Shown in pieces: positions 45,361 through 54,411 of a DNA stretch of 57,202 nt. Both the position numbers and the translations under genes were made by a program. Source of the stretch: Eutrophocola sp964601805 (GTDB taxonomy: Bacteria > Pseudomonadota > Gammaproteobacteria > Pseudomonadales > Pseudohongiellaceae); the NCBI GenBank assembly GCA_964601805.1, contig CAZROW010000009.1:1-57202 (forward strand), given 5' to 3'. A model generated the notes under the pieces. The model searched no databases and was not told the origin of the DNA. It was given only the letters and a program-made list of their open reading frames with translations. The first letter of the stretch is position 1. Every line of letters begins with the position of its first letter.

Positions 45361-45756
45361 TTAGAGGCTCAATTTGCCCTTGGCCTTGTTGACGAACTTG
45401 GCCAGCGTTTCCACCAGGGTTTCATTCTTGTAATCGGCAAATTCACCGGCATCCATGAACATGCCGTGTTCCTCGCAGACTTCATACTGGATATGCTGCT
45501 GGTCAGGATCGTTGACTGAATCCATGGTGTTGCCGCAACGTGGGCAGTTCACTTCAGTATTGGCATTATGCTCTTTGCCAACCATGGGATCACCGCTGTC
45601 GAGGAAGTCGGACATCCAGTCGCCTTTGAGGATTTCAGCCTCACCCTTGTCAAACCAGATGCCGCCGCACTGCGTGCACTTGTCAATGATCACTGCACCC
45701 TGCAGGGTGGTTGTGGAATGTTCCTGCATTTCGCCATTACATTTTGGGCAATCCAT
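45361..45756 (-). CDS. TFIIB-type zinc-ribbon protein
   Basis: This 131-residue cytoplasmic protein has a zinc ribbon with 'CPKCNGEM' and 'CTQCGGIWFDKGE' (zf-TFIIB type). A second Cys-rich block follows, with 'CPRCGNTMDSV' and 'CEEHGMFMDAGE'. The ATG at 45756 follows GGAG six bases upstream, and the preceding TTG is less likely. The function is unknown. It converges with the preceding gene with no clear terminator. Confidence 0.82.
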   Translation of the reverse strand: MDCPKCNGEMQEHSTTTLQGAVIIDKCTQCGGIWFDKGEAEILKGDWMSDFLDSGDPMVGKEHNANTEVNCPRCGNTMDSVNDPDQQHIQYEVCEEHGMFMDAGEFADYKNETLVETLAKFVNKAKGKLSL

Positions 45757-45884
45757 CAAAATCTCCTAACCAGTTACGAACTTTGCGAAAAGAACATTTA
45801 AAGTATAAAGAAAGGGATGAGTAAACCACTTTGTTTGCCGTTTCCGAATTGCCCCGAATCCAGGAGATTTGCTTATCCGGGAAA

Positions 45885-46905
45885 CTAGCGATTATAACTG
45901 CCGATTGCCATTTCAAGGCGCAGGAAAATATAGGGCGTTCCTTCCCGGGCAAGAGCATAGGCATCCTTGCGCCAGGTGTACCCGGGTTCCAGTTCCAGGT
46001 ACAGCCATTCACGGTAAATATTCCTGCGCATACGTACACCCAGATCGTAACTGGAGACATAACCGGGACTGGTGACACCATTGACGCGGCCATACCAGGA
46101 CACTGCTGTTTCGTTGGAGCGAAGCTGCAGGTATTCCAGGGACGAGGTATATTCCGCACCGGTGTAGGTTTCCTCGAAGCGCACGTCATTGGTCCAGCGC
46201 ACGAGCCCCTCATTGGCCAGCACGTGGTCCAGCTGGTAGCGGGAAAATGACCCAAAGCCTTTGCCGTCCTTGAAATACAGGGATTGGGTGAAACGGTTGT
46301 TGGTACGACTATCTGAATCCTGTTCATAACGATAACGCGCGCTGATCCGGCCTTTCAGGTTGGAACGCATGCCAACACGAAAAAACAGCCGGTGCCGGCT
46401 CTGTTCGGTCAGGTCGAATTCAAGATTCATTCGTGTGGTGTTCTGCTCTGAAACAGAGGCGGCGTTTTGCGTGTAGTAATTGGTGCCATCACCATCTTCC
46501 TCCGAGAAAATCAGGCTGATGCGCTCGTTGATTCGGGGCAGATGAACCTTGCCCCTGAGTCTCACACCGGTGTCAAAATCATCAATATCATTCCATGACT
46601 GGATGGTGGTCAGGCGTAGCGAGGAATATGCGGCCTCGATGTCACTGCGCTGGACGCCGAAAAAACGGTCCATGCGCATGGCCAGGCCATTGGCAGAATT
46701 CGAGGCGATAGACTGGGTCTGGTCAAGCCAGCCCAGGCCGAAAACCGCAGGTTCCTCTTGTTCCTTTTCAGCCACAGGGGGGGGGTACCACCGGTTCGTT
46801 GCTACCGGAATCAGCAGCACCAAAAGCAGGAAAAGACAGGAGCAGGGTCGCGGTCAGCAGCAGGCGGTGCCTGGCAGCCGCCAACGGAAAAAGTGGAGAG
46901 GGCAT
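45885..46905 (-). pseudogene. Outer-membrane beta-barrel protein gene, frameshifted at a homopolymer
   Basis: The first frame, from the ATG at 46905, encodes a signal peptide ('RHRLLLTATLLLSFPAFGA') and then 'GSNEPVVPPP' before a stop at 46768. The remaining coding sequence continues in another frame down to 45885 ('VAEKEQEEPAVFGLGWLDQ' onward). The frames meet exactly in a run of nine C on the coding strand. With eight C they join into one protein of about 339 residues. The body is rich in alternating hydrophobic strands ('NLKGRISARYRYEQ', 'RNIYREWLYLELEPGY'), as in outer-membrane barrels. No named family is recognised. It may be a phase-OFF gene or a sequence error. Confidence 0.72.
46777..46785 (-). 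repeat. Nine-base G/C homopolymer, possible phase-variation tract
   Basis: Nine G on the plus strand (nine C in the coding direction) lie just after the signal-peptide region of the barrel gene. Loss of one base restores the frame. Tracts of this kind mutate by slipped-strand mispairing. Confidence 0.75.
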
Positions 46906-46965
46906 GACAGCACTGTAATACAGGTGCTTTCCCGGGCACAATACCGGTATAGGAAAAACCAATAA

Positions 46966-46979
46966 CTGATTGAAATCAA
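46966..46979. promoter_or_regulatory. Possible FNR/Anr-type site
   Basis: CTGAT-TGAA-ATCAA differs by one base from the TTGAT-N4-ATCAA consensus. It lies 61-74 bases before the barrel gene start. One such match by chance is possible. Confidence 0.3.
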
Positions 46980-47234
46980 TACACTATATCTGGATTACAG
47001 CGGGCTTACACAGTACCATAGCCACCTGTATTTGCTGTCCCGGTTAAGGGCGGGAAAACTCCAGAATTCCTGCATAATGTCTTAAGGAAAACCGGGCAAG
47101 ACATTACTGTATATTGCTTAATAAACAACAAGTTATTTGATAAACCTAGAAATATTCTCGGTATTTTTCAGAGATTGTGAACACGCGAATTTATTGTTCC
47201 CGGGCCTGTCTAAGTTAACAGGCGAGACCTTAAT

Positions 47235-47249
47235 TCGACCAAAGGTCGA
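47235..47249. promoter_or_regulatory. Inverted repeat TCGACC-AAA-GGTCGA
   Basis: A perfect 6-bp inverted repeat (7 bp with flanks partly matching) ends 12 bases before the start codon of the metallo-hydrolase-like gene, a place where it could block ribosome access or bind a repressor. Confidence 0.4.
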
Positions 47250-47261
47250 CAGAACCAGATT

Positions 47262-48194
47262 ATGAATGCATTCAAACGAATATTTTTACTCACCATTCTG
47301 CTGTATACCGCAACGCTGGTCTTTTCCCAGAACGGACGCGCTGCAGAGAATTTCACCAGCACGGAAGTGGCCGATGACATCTATGTCGTCACTGGTCCGG
47401 CCGGCAACACCATGGTGGCGGCTGATGAGGACGGCTTGATCCTTGTTGACGGTGTGCCTGCGCAATACGCCGATGAGTACCTGGCTTTTGTCGAGGACGT
47501 CACCGGCATCGAGCATGTCAAAACCCTGATCCTGAGCCACTGGCATCCGGAGGTCACTGGCCTGAATGCCATTCTTGGTCCGCAGGGCGTGGAGATTATT
47601 GCCCACGAAAACACCCGGCAGTGGCTGGGCACCACTATCCGAGAGCGTGGCGAGACCGTTGTCCACAGTCCGATGCCTGACAATACCCTGCCAAACCGCA
47701 CCTTTTACTGGGGCGAACTCGACGTGCCCTTCGGCAATGATGTGATCCAGGTCGGTTACCTGCTCCAGTCACATACTGACGGTGATATCTACGCCTGGGT
47801 GAAGGGGGCTGACGTGCTGTATACGGGGCCGGTTATCCGGACGGACAGCTGGGCTACCGTTGATGAAACCACCAACGGTTTTATCGGGGGTATTACCGAT
47901 GCCTATGATGCCTTGTCCCGCATTGTTACCGAGGACACGGTGGTGGTGCCTGCCAGCGGCAGTGTTATCGGCAAGGTTGAATTTGAAGAGCTCAATGCCA
48001 TGTATACCGCATTGAAAGCTGACATGGTGTCCCTGCTCAGGCAAAGTTTCGGGCCCGACGAAGTTCTCGAGGCAAACCCGGCCCAGGGACTCAAGCCCCA
48101 GTGGGGGGATGCATCAGCCTTCCTGGATGAAGGTTTTCGCAGTTTTTACGGTCACCTGCGCAACGGACGCCAGATTGGCGGCGGTTTTCCCTGA
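47262..48194 (+). CDS. Secreted metallo-beta-lactamase-fold protein lacking the second metal site
   Basis: This 310-residue protein has a signal peptide ending near 'NGRAAE'. The fold pattern is that of MBL hydrolases ('DDIYVVTGPAGNTMV', 'DEDGLILVDG'). The HxHxDH motif reads HWHPEV at 93-98: His93 and His95 are kept, while Asp and His are replaced by Glu97 and Val98. His171 in 'SHTDGD' is kept. The usual Asp of 'TGD' is Pro190, and the last His is Ser in 'VPASGS'. The first site (three His) is therefore intact and the second is lost. It may be a mono-metal enzyme or a binding protein. It heads the plus-strand cluster before the DUF1592 gene. Confidence 0.8.
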   Translation: MNAFKRIFLLTILLYTATLVFSQNGRAAENFTSTEVADDIYVVTGPAGNTMVAADEDGLILVDGVPAQYADEYLAFVEDVTGIEHVKTLILSHWHPEVTGLNAILGPQGVEIIAHENTRQWLGTTIRERGETVVHSPMPDNTLPNRTFYWGELDVPFGNDVIQVGYLLQSHTDGDIYAWVKGADVLYTGPVIRTDSWATVDETTNGFIGGITDAYDALSRIVTEDTVVVPASGSVIGKVEFEELNAMYTALKADMVSLLRQSFGPDEVLEANPAQGLKPQWGDASAFLDEGFRSFYGHLRNGRQIGGGFP

Positions 48195-48239
48195 TTGGCA
48201 GGCAACGATTAATTCACGTAGTTAAACGGCAGATCAACA

Positions 48240-50681
48240 ATGCAAAACGTAGTAAAGACAATATTCAGTGCGACAGTGTCAGGCATCCTGATGCTGCCGG
48301 CAGCAGGTGTGTTTGCGGCTGCTTCTGAAGAGTCGGAGGCCATTGCCCATTCCTTTGGTCGCTTCAACGAAGCTGACGAGTATTTCGGCTACCTGGAACA
48401 GAATTGCATGGATTGCCATAACTTCGAGGACTGGGCAGGCAGTATTGCCTTTGACCTGATGTCCCCCGAGGAAGTGGCTGACAATATCGAGACCTGGGAG
48501 AAGGTCGTTCTGAAACTTCGCGGCCGACTGATGCCGCCTGCCGGTGCCGATCGTCCCGATAACGAATCCACAGATGAATTTGTCGCCTGGATGGAAAGTT
48601 TTCTCGACCATGCCGGTGACCAGGAAAAGCATGTGGGTCATGTCGGCATCCATCGCCTGAACCGTAAGGAATATGCCAATGCGGTGCGTGATCTGCTGGG
48701 TATAGAAGTGGACGGACAGGCACTGCTGCCACTTGATGATTCCGTTGAAGGTTTTGACAACGTAGCTGATGCGCTGCGTGTGTCACCGGCATTCCTGGAG
48801 CAGTCACTGAACTCTGCCCGTATCGTGGCGCAACAGGCTATCGGTAACCCCGATGCCCGCACCGGTGGGACTACCTATTCAGCCCGCGGCATCAACCAGT
48901 ACGTGCACCAGCAGGGTTTGCCCCTGGGTACACGTGGCGGCATGGTCGTGGAACATACTTTTCCGGCAGACGGTGAATACCATCTCAACATCGGTGACCT
49001 GGTAACCAGGCTCTGGGAGTTCAACCAGGAGTTCACCCATACAGTGATTGCCACCTATGACGGTGAAAAATTCTTTGAAATGGATATTGGCGGGGCAGAT
49101 GACCTCAAGGCCATGGACCAGATCGGTGACCCGGCCGTGGATGCCATCAACAGCAAGCTGAAGAACATTCCGTTTATTGCCGAGGCAGGCCCCCACAAGG
49201 TGGCAGTAACTTTCCGTCATCGCTCCTTTGCCGAGTACGAAGGGCGCCTGCACCGGATGTCGCCATCAGCTGTCGGTGAAAATGTTATCGGACTGAACTC
49301 CTTTGAAATCCAGGGGCCATTCAATCCGGCCGGCATTAGCCCGACACCCGCGCGCAACAAGATATTTACCTGTTATCCGGGCAGCAAGACAGAAGAGGCT
49401 GCGTGTGCACAACAGATTCTTTCCGGTGTGGCACGCAAGGCCTTCCGTGGCGAGGTCACCGACAGTGACCTCAATACCCTGATGCGCGTATTCGAATCAG
49501 CCAACAGTGAGCTGAATTTTGACATGGGTATTCGCCGCGCCCTGACAGCGATTATTGCCAGCCCGAAATTCCTGTACCGCATCGAAGAGCTACCTGATGG
49601 TGCCGCGCCGGGATCGATCTACCAGCTGACCGACTATGAACTGGCCTCCAGGTTGTCATTTTTCCTCTGGAGCAGTATTCCTGACGAGGAACTGCTGAGC
49701 CTGGCAGATGAAGGCACCCTGTCTGAACCGGATGTACTTTCAGAGCAGGTGTTACGCATGTTGCAGGACCCTCGGGCTGAAACCCTGGCTTCCAACTTTG
49801 CCTACCAGTGGCTGAATATGAGCGGACTGGACGAGATCGATCCTGATCCGGCCATTTTCAATGATATTGATTTCGGTATTCGTGACCTGTTCAAGAAAGA
49901 GATTGAACTGCTGGTTCAGGATATCTTTCTGAATAATCGCGATGTTACCGAGTTGCTCAGTGCAGACTATACCTACATGAATGAGCGCCTGGCCCTGCAC
50001 TATGGTGACCAGACCGTGAAAGGCGACAATTTCCGCAAGGTGCCTGTGCGCGATTCACGCCGTTATGGCTTGCTTGGCAAGGGCGGTTTGCTGATGGTCT
50101 CCGCCTATCCGGACCGCACATCCCCGGTGTTACGTGGTGCTTACGTGCTTGAGCATATCACCGGCACGCCACCACCGACGCCGCCACCGAATGTGGAAGC
50201 GCTCTCGGAAAACAAGGCCGGGGAATTGCCCAAGACTGTTCGGGCGCGACTGGAAGCGCATCGCGAAAATCCCAGCTGCCAGGGCTGTCACGGCATTATC
50301 GACCCGCTCGGATTTGCGCTGGAAGGTTTCGATGCCGTGGGCCGTAATCGCGAGATTGATCGCATGGTAGGCACAGCCATAGATACCTACGGTGTGCTGC
50401 CCGATGGCACTGCCATTGCCGGCGTGCATGATTTGCGCGCAGCCCTGCTGGAAAGGCCGACACTGTTTGTCCAGAACCTGGTGGAAAAACTGATGCTGTA
50501 TGCATTGGGCCGTCCCATCGAGGCGGAAGACATGCCCGCCATCAGGCAAATTGTTGCTGATGCACAGGCAGAGAATTTTGAATTTTTCACCATCGTTCAG
50601 GGCATCGTCAGTACCGACCAGTTCAAATACAAGCAGGCACCGGTACTGGTGGAAGAAAATACTGACCTGGCGCAGAATTGA
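48240..50681 (+). CDS. DUF1592-family diheme cytochrome c-like protein
   Basis: This 813-residue exported protein has a signal peptide ending near 'AAGVFA'. A first heme motif CMDCH is at 56-60, and a second, CQGCH, is at 680-684. Domain order fits the multi-domain family: DUF1587 after the first heme ('HRLNRKEYANAVRDLLGIE'), DUF1595, DUF1592 ('YELASRLSFFLWSSIPDEELL'), DUF1588 with the second CxxCH ('GIIDPLGFALEGFDAVG'), then DUF1585. The function is unknown. Such proteins are common in planctomycetes and marine proteobacteria, usually beside DUF1552 as here. Heme attachment would use the ccm system of this window. Confidence 0.93.
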   Translation: MQNVVKTIFSATVSGILMLPAAGVFAAASEESEAIAHSFGRFNEADEYFGYLEQNCMDCHNFEDWAGSIAFDLMSPEEVADNIETWEKVVLKLRGRLMPPAGADRPDNESTDEFVAWMESFLDHAGDQEKHVGHVGIHRLNRKEYANAVRDLLGIEVDGQALLPLDDSVEGFDNVADALRVSPAFLEQSLNSARIVAQQAIGNPDARTGGTTYSARGINQYVHQQGLPLGTRGGMVVEHTFPADGEYHLNIGDLVTRLWEFNQEFTHTVIATYDGEKFFEMDIGGADDLKAMDQIGDPAVDAINSKLKNIPFIAEAGPHKVAVTFRHRSFAEYEGRLHRMSPSAVGENVIGLNSFEIQGPFNPAGISPTPARNKIFTCYPGSKTEEAACAQQILSGVARKAFRGEVTDSDLNTLMRVFESANSELNFDMGIRRALTAIIASPKFLYRIEELPDGAAPGSIYQLTDYELASRLSFFLWSSIPDEELLSLADEGTLSEPDVLSEQVLRMLQDPRAETLASNFAYQWLNMSGLDEIDPDPAIFNDIDFGIRDLFKKEIELLVQDIFLNNRDVTELLSADYTYMNERLALHYGDQTVKGDNFRKVPVRDSRRYGLLGKGGLLMVSAYPDRTSPVLRGAYVLEHITGTPPPTPPPNVEALSENKAGELPKTVRARLEAHRENPSCQGCHGIIDPLGFALEGFDAVGRNREIDRMVGTAIDTYGVLPDGTAIAGVHDLRAALLERPTLFVQNLVEKLMLYALGRPIEAEDMPAIRQIVADAQAENFEFFTIVQGIVSTDQFKYKQAPVLVEENTDLAQN

Positions 50682-50772
50682 CCTGCGTATAACGACAAGA
50701 AACAGACACGAGACTGACATAAGACAATCGAACAATAACCGGAAAAGCTTGAGTAACCTCAGGGAGAATCCC

Positions 50773-52053
50773 ATGTTTATTACCAGGAAACATTTATCAC
50801 GACGCAAGGTGCTGAAAGGGGCAGGGGCCAGTATTGCACTGCCCATGCTGGATGCCATGATCCCGGCTGCCAGCGCCCAGGCTGCGCCCAAACTGAGGCT
50901 TGGCTTTGTCTACATTCCCCATGGCGCGGTGTACAACAGCTGGACACCTGCCACTACCGGGTCGAATTTTGAAATGAGCCAGATCCTGGCTTCCCTGGCT
51001 GACTACAAGAGCCAGATGACCGTGGTCAGTGACCTGCGTAATAAACCTGCCGAAAGTCCGGATCCTCACGCCATTACCGCGGGAACCTGGTTGCGTTGTG
51101 TGGCCCCTGAAGGCACCAATGATCCGGAAGATGGTGTCAGCGCCGACCAGATTGCTGCCCGCTTCCTTGGCGGTGAAACGCCTTTCCCGTCGCTGGAGCT
51201 TTCAACCAATGGGGCCAATGGGGGCAGTTACTCCTCCACGATTGCTTTTCGAACGCCGACTCAGCCCTTGCCGATGGAGCACAATCCGCGCAAGCTATAT
51301 TTCCGCATGTTCGGGCAGGGTGATACCGCCGAAGAGCGCGAGGCCATTGCCAACGAAACCAACTCCTTGCTGGACCTGGTCATGGATGATGCTGCCTCAT
51401 TGAACCGGGAGCTGGGTGCCAGCGACCGTGTCCTGATGGGGGAGTACCTGGAATCCGTGCGCGAAATTGAACTGCAGATGCAGAAACTGGCCGAGCAGGA
51501 CCTGTCCCACATGGATATTCCCGATGCGCCGGTTGGTGTGCCCGGTAATTTCCCTGCGCATCTTGATCTCATGTACGACTTGATGGCCCTGGCTTACCAG
51601 GCTGACCTGACACGTGTCGCCACCTTCATGACAGACCGTGAAGTCAGCATGAGAACCTATAATCATATCGGCATTTCAGATGCCTTCCATCCGCTGTCAC
51701 ATCACCAGGATGATCCCGCCAAGCTGGATCGCCTGAGTCGCGTCCAGGCCTGGTATGCCTCCTCCTTTGCCCGGTTTATCGACAAGCTGGCGGCCATGCC
51801 GGACACCGAAGGCAGTGTGCTGGACAACTCCATGATTCTCTATGGCAGCTGCATGGCCAACAGTAACCTGCATAACAATGACAAGGTGCCTTCAGTGATC
51901 CTGGGTAACGCCTGTGGCCGCGTGAAGGGCGGCCAGCATCTGAAGTATGCGCAGGATACGCCGCTTGCCAACCTGATGTTTACCATTCTGGACCGCGCCG
52001 GGGTTGAGCTGGATCACTTTGGTGACAGCACTGGCCTGTTGTCGGAAATCTGA
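50773..52053 (+). CDS. DUF1552 family protein, Tat-exported
   Basis: This 426-residue protein has a twin-arginine signal ('SRRKVLKGAGASIALPML'), implying export in folded form and possibly a bound metal or cofactor. The DUF1552 body has 'GFVYIPHGAVYNSWTP', 'SDPHAITAGTW'-type His sites and 'YNHIGISDAFHPLSHHQDD', reminiscent of the alkaline phosphatase/sulfatase-like superfamily that includes DUF1501. I chose the ATG at 50773 with AGGGAG upstream; the longer open frame overlaps the preceding gene. The function is unknown. It follows the DUF1592 gene after 91 bases. Confidence 0.92.
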   Translation: MFITRKHLSRRKVLKGAGASIALPMLDAMIPAASAQAAPKLRLGFVYIPHGAVYNSWTPATTGSNFEMSQILASLADYKSQMTVVSDLRNKPAESPDPHAITAGTWLRCVAPEGTNDPEDGVSADQIAARFLGGETPFPSLELSTNGANGGSYSSTIAFRTPTQPLPMEHNPRKLYFRMFGQGDTAEEREAIANETNSLLDLVMDDAASLNRELGASDRVLMGEYLESVREIELQMQKLAEQDLSHMDIPDAPVGVPGNFPAHLDLMYDLMALAYQADLTRVATFMTDREVSMRTYNHIGISDAFHPLSHHQDDPAKLDRLSRVQAWYASSFARFIDKLAAMPDTEGSVLDNSMILYGSCMANSNLHNNDKVPSVILGNACGRVKGGQHLKYAQDTPLANLMFTILDRAGVELDHFGDSTGLLSEI

Positions 52054-52075
52054 GTCCACCTTGAGAAGGCCTGAC

Positions 52076-53581
52076 ATGTCACATTTTCTGCTTCGTTCGT
52101 TCGTCACCCTGAGCCTGCTGTTTTCAGCACTTGGCGTCATGGCGGCTGATGACACCCTGGTATCCGCAGCGGAACAACAACAGTTTGACCGCGCCATATC
52201 GATGGTGGATGCCGGTGCCGACGTCAACAGGCGTTCAGTAGACGGTACCACGGCCTTGCACTGGGCTGCCTATTACGGTGAAACCGCACTGGCCAGTCGG
52301 CTGCTCCGGGCAGAAGCCGATCCGGATGTGCGTAACGACTATGGCTCAACTCCCCTCGGGGAAGCCGCAGCCAAGGGTGACATGGACATGATCGAACTGC
52401 TGCTGGATGCCGGTGCAGACGTGGAATCGGAAAACCAGGAAGGCCAGACAGCACTGATGGCGGTAGCCCGTACCGGCAATGTGGAAGCAGCCGAATTGTT
52501 ACTGGACGCCGGGGCTGACGTGAATGCGGTTGAAAGCTGGGGCGGGCAGACTGCCCTGCATTGGGCTGCTGCAAGAAAGCAGCCGGAAATGATTGAGTTC
52601 CTCATTGCCAATGGCGCTACCGTGGATGTGCGTGGCATTGATCGTAACTGGGAACGCCATGTGACCTCAGAACCCCGCATGAAGGATATGAAAACCGGCG
52701 GACTGACGCCGCTGCATTATGCCATTCGTGAAAATTGCCTGGAATGCGTTGATGCCTTGCTGGATGCCGGTGCGGATATCAACAAGCCTGATCCGGACAA
52801 TGTCTCACCATTGATACTGGCACTGGTCAATATGCGTTATGACATTGCCATGCTGCTGATAGAGCGTGGTGCCGATATCAACCAGTGGGATTATTTTGGT
52901 CGTACACCCCTGTATGCGGCTGTTGATACCCACCTGCTACCGGGGCGCAGTAACCGGGGTGACCTGCCTTCTACGGATAAGCATTCCGCGCTGGATGTTG
53001 CCCGCCTGTTGCTGGAAAAAGGCGCCAATCCCGACCTGAGCCTGAAACTGTACCCACCTGCCAGGGAAATCGTTTATGACCGTGGCAATGACTTCAATAT
53101 CATGAATACCGGGGCGACGCCCATTCAGCACGCCTCCTATATCGGTGATATCGAGATGATGAAGCTCTTGCTGGAATACGATGCCAACTGGAAGCAGCCC
53201 AATGTCTTTGGGGTGACTCCCATGATTGCCCTGACGAGCAAGTCCACCAATGAAAATACCCGTGGTTCCCTGAAAACAGAGCTGGATGTCATGCGGGGCC
53301 TGGACGTGCTGATGAGCGTAGGGGCTGATATCAATCAACAGGGCGGTGCCCGGGGTGAAACACCGCTGCATACCAGTGCCCGCAGAAACTGGCAGAACGT
53401 GGTGACTTTCCTGGTGGAAAACGGTGCCGACCTTTATGCCAGGGACAACAATGGCCTGATCCCGCTTGACTATGCCACGGGCAAGGCAGACAGCCAGTCA
53501 CTGGGGGCCTTCGATGTTATTGGCGAGCTGCCCGAAATGGCGGCCTTGATCAGGGACCTGATGGAAGAGCATCCCGAGTGA
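52076..53581 (+). CDS. Secreted ankyrin-repeat protein
   Basis: This 501-residue protein has a signal peptide ('FVTLSLLFSALGVMAAD') followed by about ten ankyrin repeats of the form 'DGTTALHWAAYYGETALASRLL' and 'DAGADVN', running to the C-terminus. It has no catalytic domain, so it probably acts as a periplasmic protein-protein scaffold. I chose the ATG at 52076 because it starts the signal peptide and has GAAGG upstream. It follows DUF1552 after 22 bases, so the three genes DUF1592, DUF1552 and ankyrin form one unit closed by a terminator. Confidence 0.93.
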   Translation: MSHFLLRSFVTLSLLFSALGVMAADDTLVSAAEQQQFDRAISMVDAGADVNRRSVDGTTALHWAAYYGETALASRLLRAEADPDVRNDYGSTPLGEAAAKGDMDMIELLLDAGADVESENQEGQTALMAVARTGNVEAAELLLDAGADVNAVESWGGQTALHWAAARKQPEMIEFLIANGATVDVRGIDRNWERHVTSEPRMKDMKTGGLTPLHYAIRENCLECVDALLDAGADINKPDPDNVSPLILALVNMRYDIAMLLIERGADINQWDYFGRTPLYAAVDTHLLPGRSNRGDLPSTDKHSALDVARLLLEKGANPDLSLKLYPPAREIVYDRGNDFNIMNTGATPIQHASYIGDIEMMKLLLEYDANWKQPNVFGVTPMIALTSKSTNENTRGSLKTELDVMRGLDVLMSVGADINQQGGARGETPLHTSARRNWQNVVTFLVENGADLYARDNNGLIPLDYATGKADSQSLGAFDVIGELPEMAALIRDLMEEHPE

Positions 53582-53610
53582 ATTTCAGGACCAATTTCTT
53601 ATTGCCAGTG

Positions 53611-53640
53611 AAAGGGGTCGCCATTGCGACCCCTTTTTTG
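53611..53640 (+). terminator. Terminator of the DUF1592-DUF1552-ankyrin unit
   Basis: AAAGGGGTCGC and GCGACCCCTTT form a stem with a 4-base loop followed by six T, 30 bases past the ankyrin gene stop. Confidence 0.92.
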
Positions 53641-53653
53641 ATGGGTACCCACC

Positions 53654-54319
53654 ATGATTGACCAGAACTGCCTGCAGCCAATTCCGCTGGTTTTTGATGA
53701 ATGCCTGGATGCTATGGCCGCCGGGCTGGAGCAGGACGGCTATGTCGTGGTGGAAAACCTGTTACCGGCGGAATTACTGCGAGGTTTACTCAGGCATTTC
53801 AAATCCATGGATGATGAGCAGTTCAGCAGGGCGGGCATCGGGCGTGAAGCCGATTACCAGGTCAATGGTTTTGTCCGTACAGACGAAATCCACTGGCTTG
53901 ATGGTACGCATCCCCTGACCGCGGAATACCTGCAGTGGATGGATCGTCTCAGGGTGGGCCTGAATCGCCGCCTTTTCCTCGGCCTGTTTGATTACGAATG
54001 CCACTATGCGTGGTACCCCCAGGGTGCCTATTACAAGACCCATCTCGATACATTCGCCGGCACAGATACGCGGGTTGTTTCAAGTGTGTTGTACCTGAAT
54101 CCGGCATGGCAACCCGGGGATGGCGGTGAGTTGCTGATATACAGGCCAGACCAGGGTGCGCTGCTGGAGAAAGTGGAGCCGGTGTTTGGCCGCCTGGTCC
54201 TGTTTCTCAGTGCCGAGTTTCCCCATGAAGTGCTGCCGGTCAACACGCCGCGGTATTCACTGACAGGCTGGTTCAGGAAGAACAACTCCCTGGTCGACAG
54301 TATCGACCCTGCACGTTAG
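53654..54319 (+). CDS. 2-oxoglutarate/Fe(II) oxygenase, prolyl-hydroxylase-like
   Basis: This 221-residue cytoplasmic protein has no signal peptide. Iron ligands are His130 and Asp132 ('THLDTF') and His191 ('FPHEVLPV'). Arg200 ('RYSLTGWF') should bind 2-oxoglutarate. 'YYKTHLDTF-VVSSVLYLNPAWQ' followed by 'GDGGELLIY' is the pattern of bacterial SM-20/PHD2-like prolyl hydroxylases, one of which modifies EF-Tu in Pseudomonas. The substrate here is not proven. It starts 14 bases after a terminator, so a promoter must be local or readthrough must occur. Confidence 0.85.
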   Translation: MIDQNCLQPIPLVFDECLDAMAAGLEQDGYVVVENLLPAELLRGLLRHFKSMDDEQFSRAGIGREADYQVNGFVRTDEIHWLDGTHPLTAEYLQWMDRLRVGLNRRLFLGLFDYECHYAWYPQGAYYKTHLDTFAGTDTRVVSSVLYLNPAWQPGDGGELLIYRPDQGALLEKVEPVFGRLVLFLSAEFPHEVLPVNTPRYSLTGWFRKNNSLVDSIDPAR

Positions 54320-54411
54320 CCATGATTCATGCTGGCTGCTTCAGGTTGCAGGTGAATGCCTCGCTGATTCCCTTTATTATCAGTGCTGAGCCAAACACCG
54401 GGGGAAAAGCC

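Larger units (their letters stand above)
46906..47261. other. Divergent regulatory region before the secreted-protein cluster
   Basis: These 356 bases without a gene are AT-rich at about 47100-47190. They hold the two sites listed separately (46966-46979 and 47235-47249). No other gene or RNA is seen. Confidence 0.45.

Noticed and set aside
46768..46962. Signal-peptide frame as a separate small gene
   Set aside because: It stops just after a homopolymer where the barrel body starts in the next frame, so it is better read as the 5' part of one frameshifted gene.
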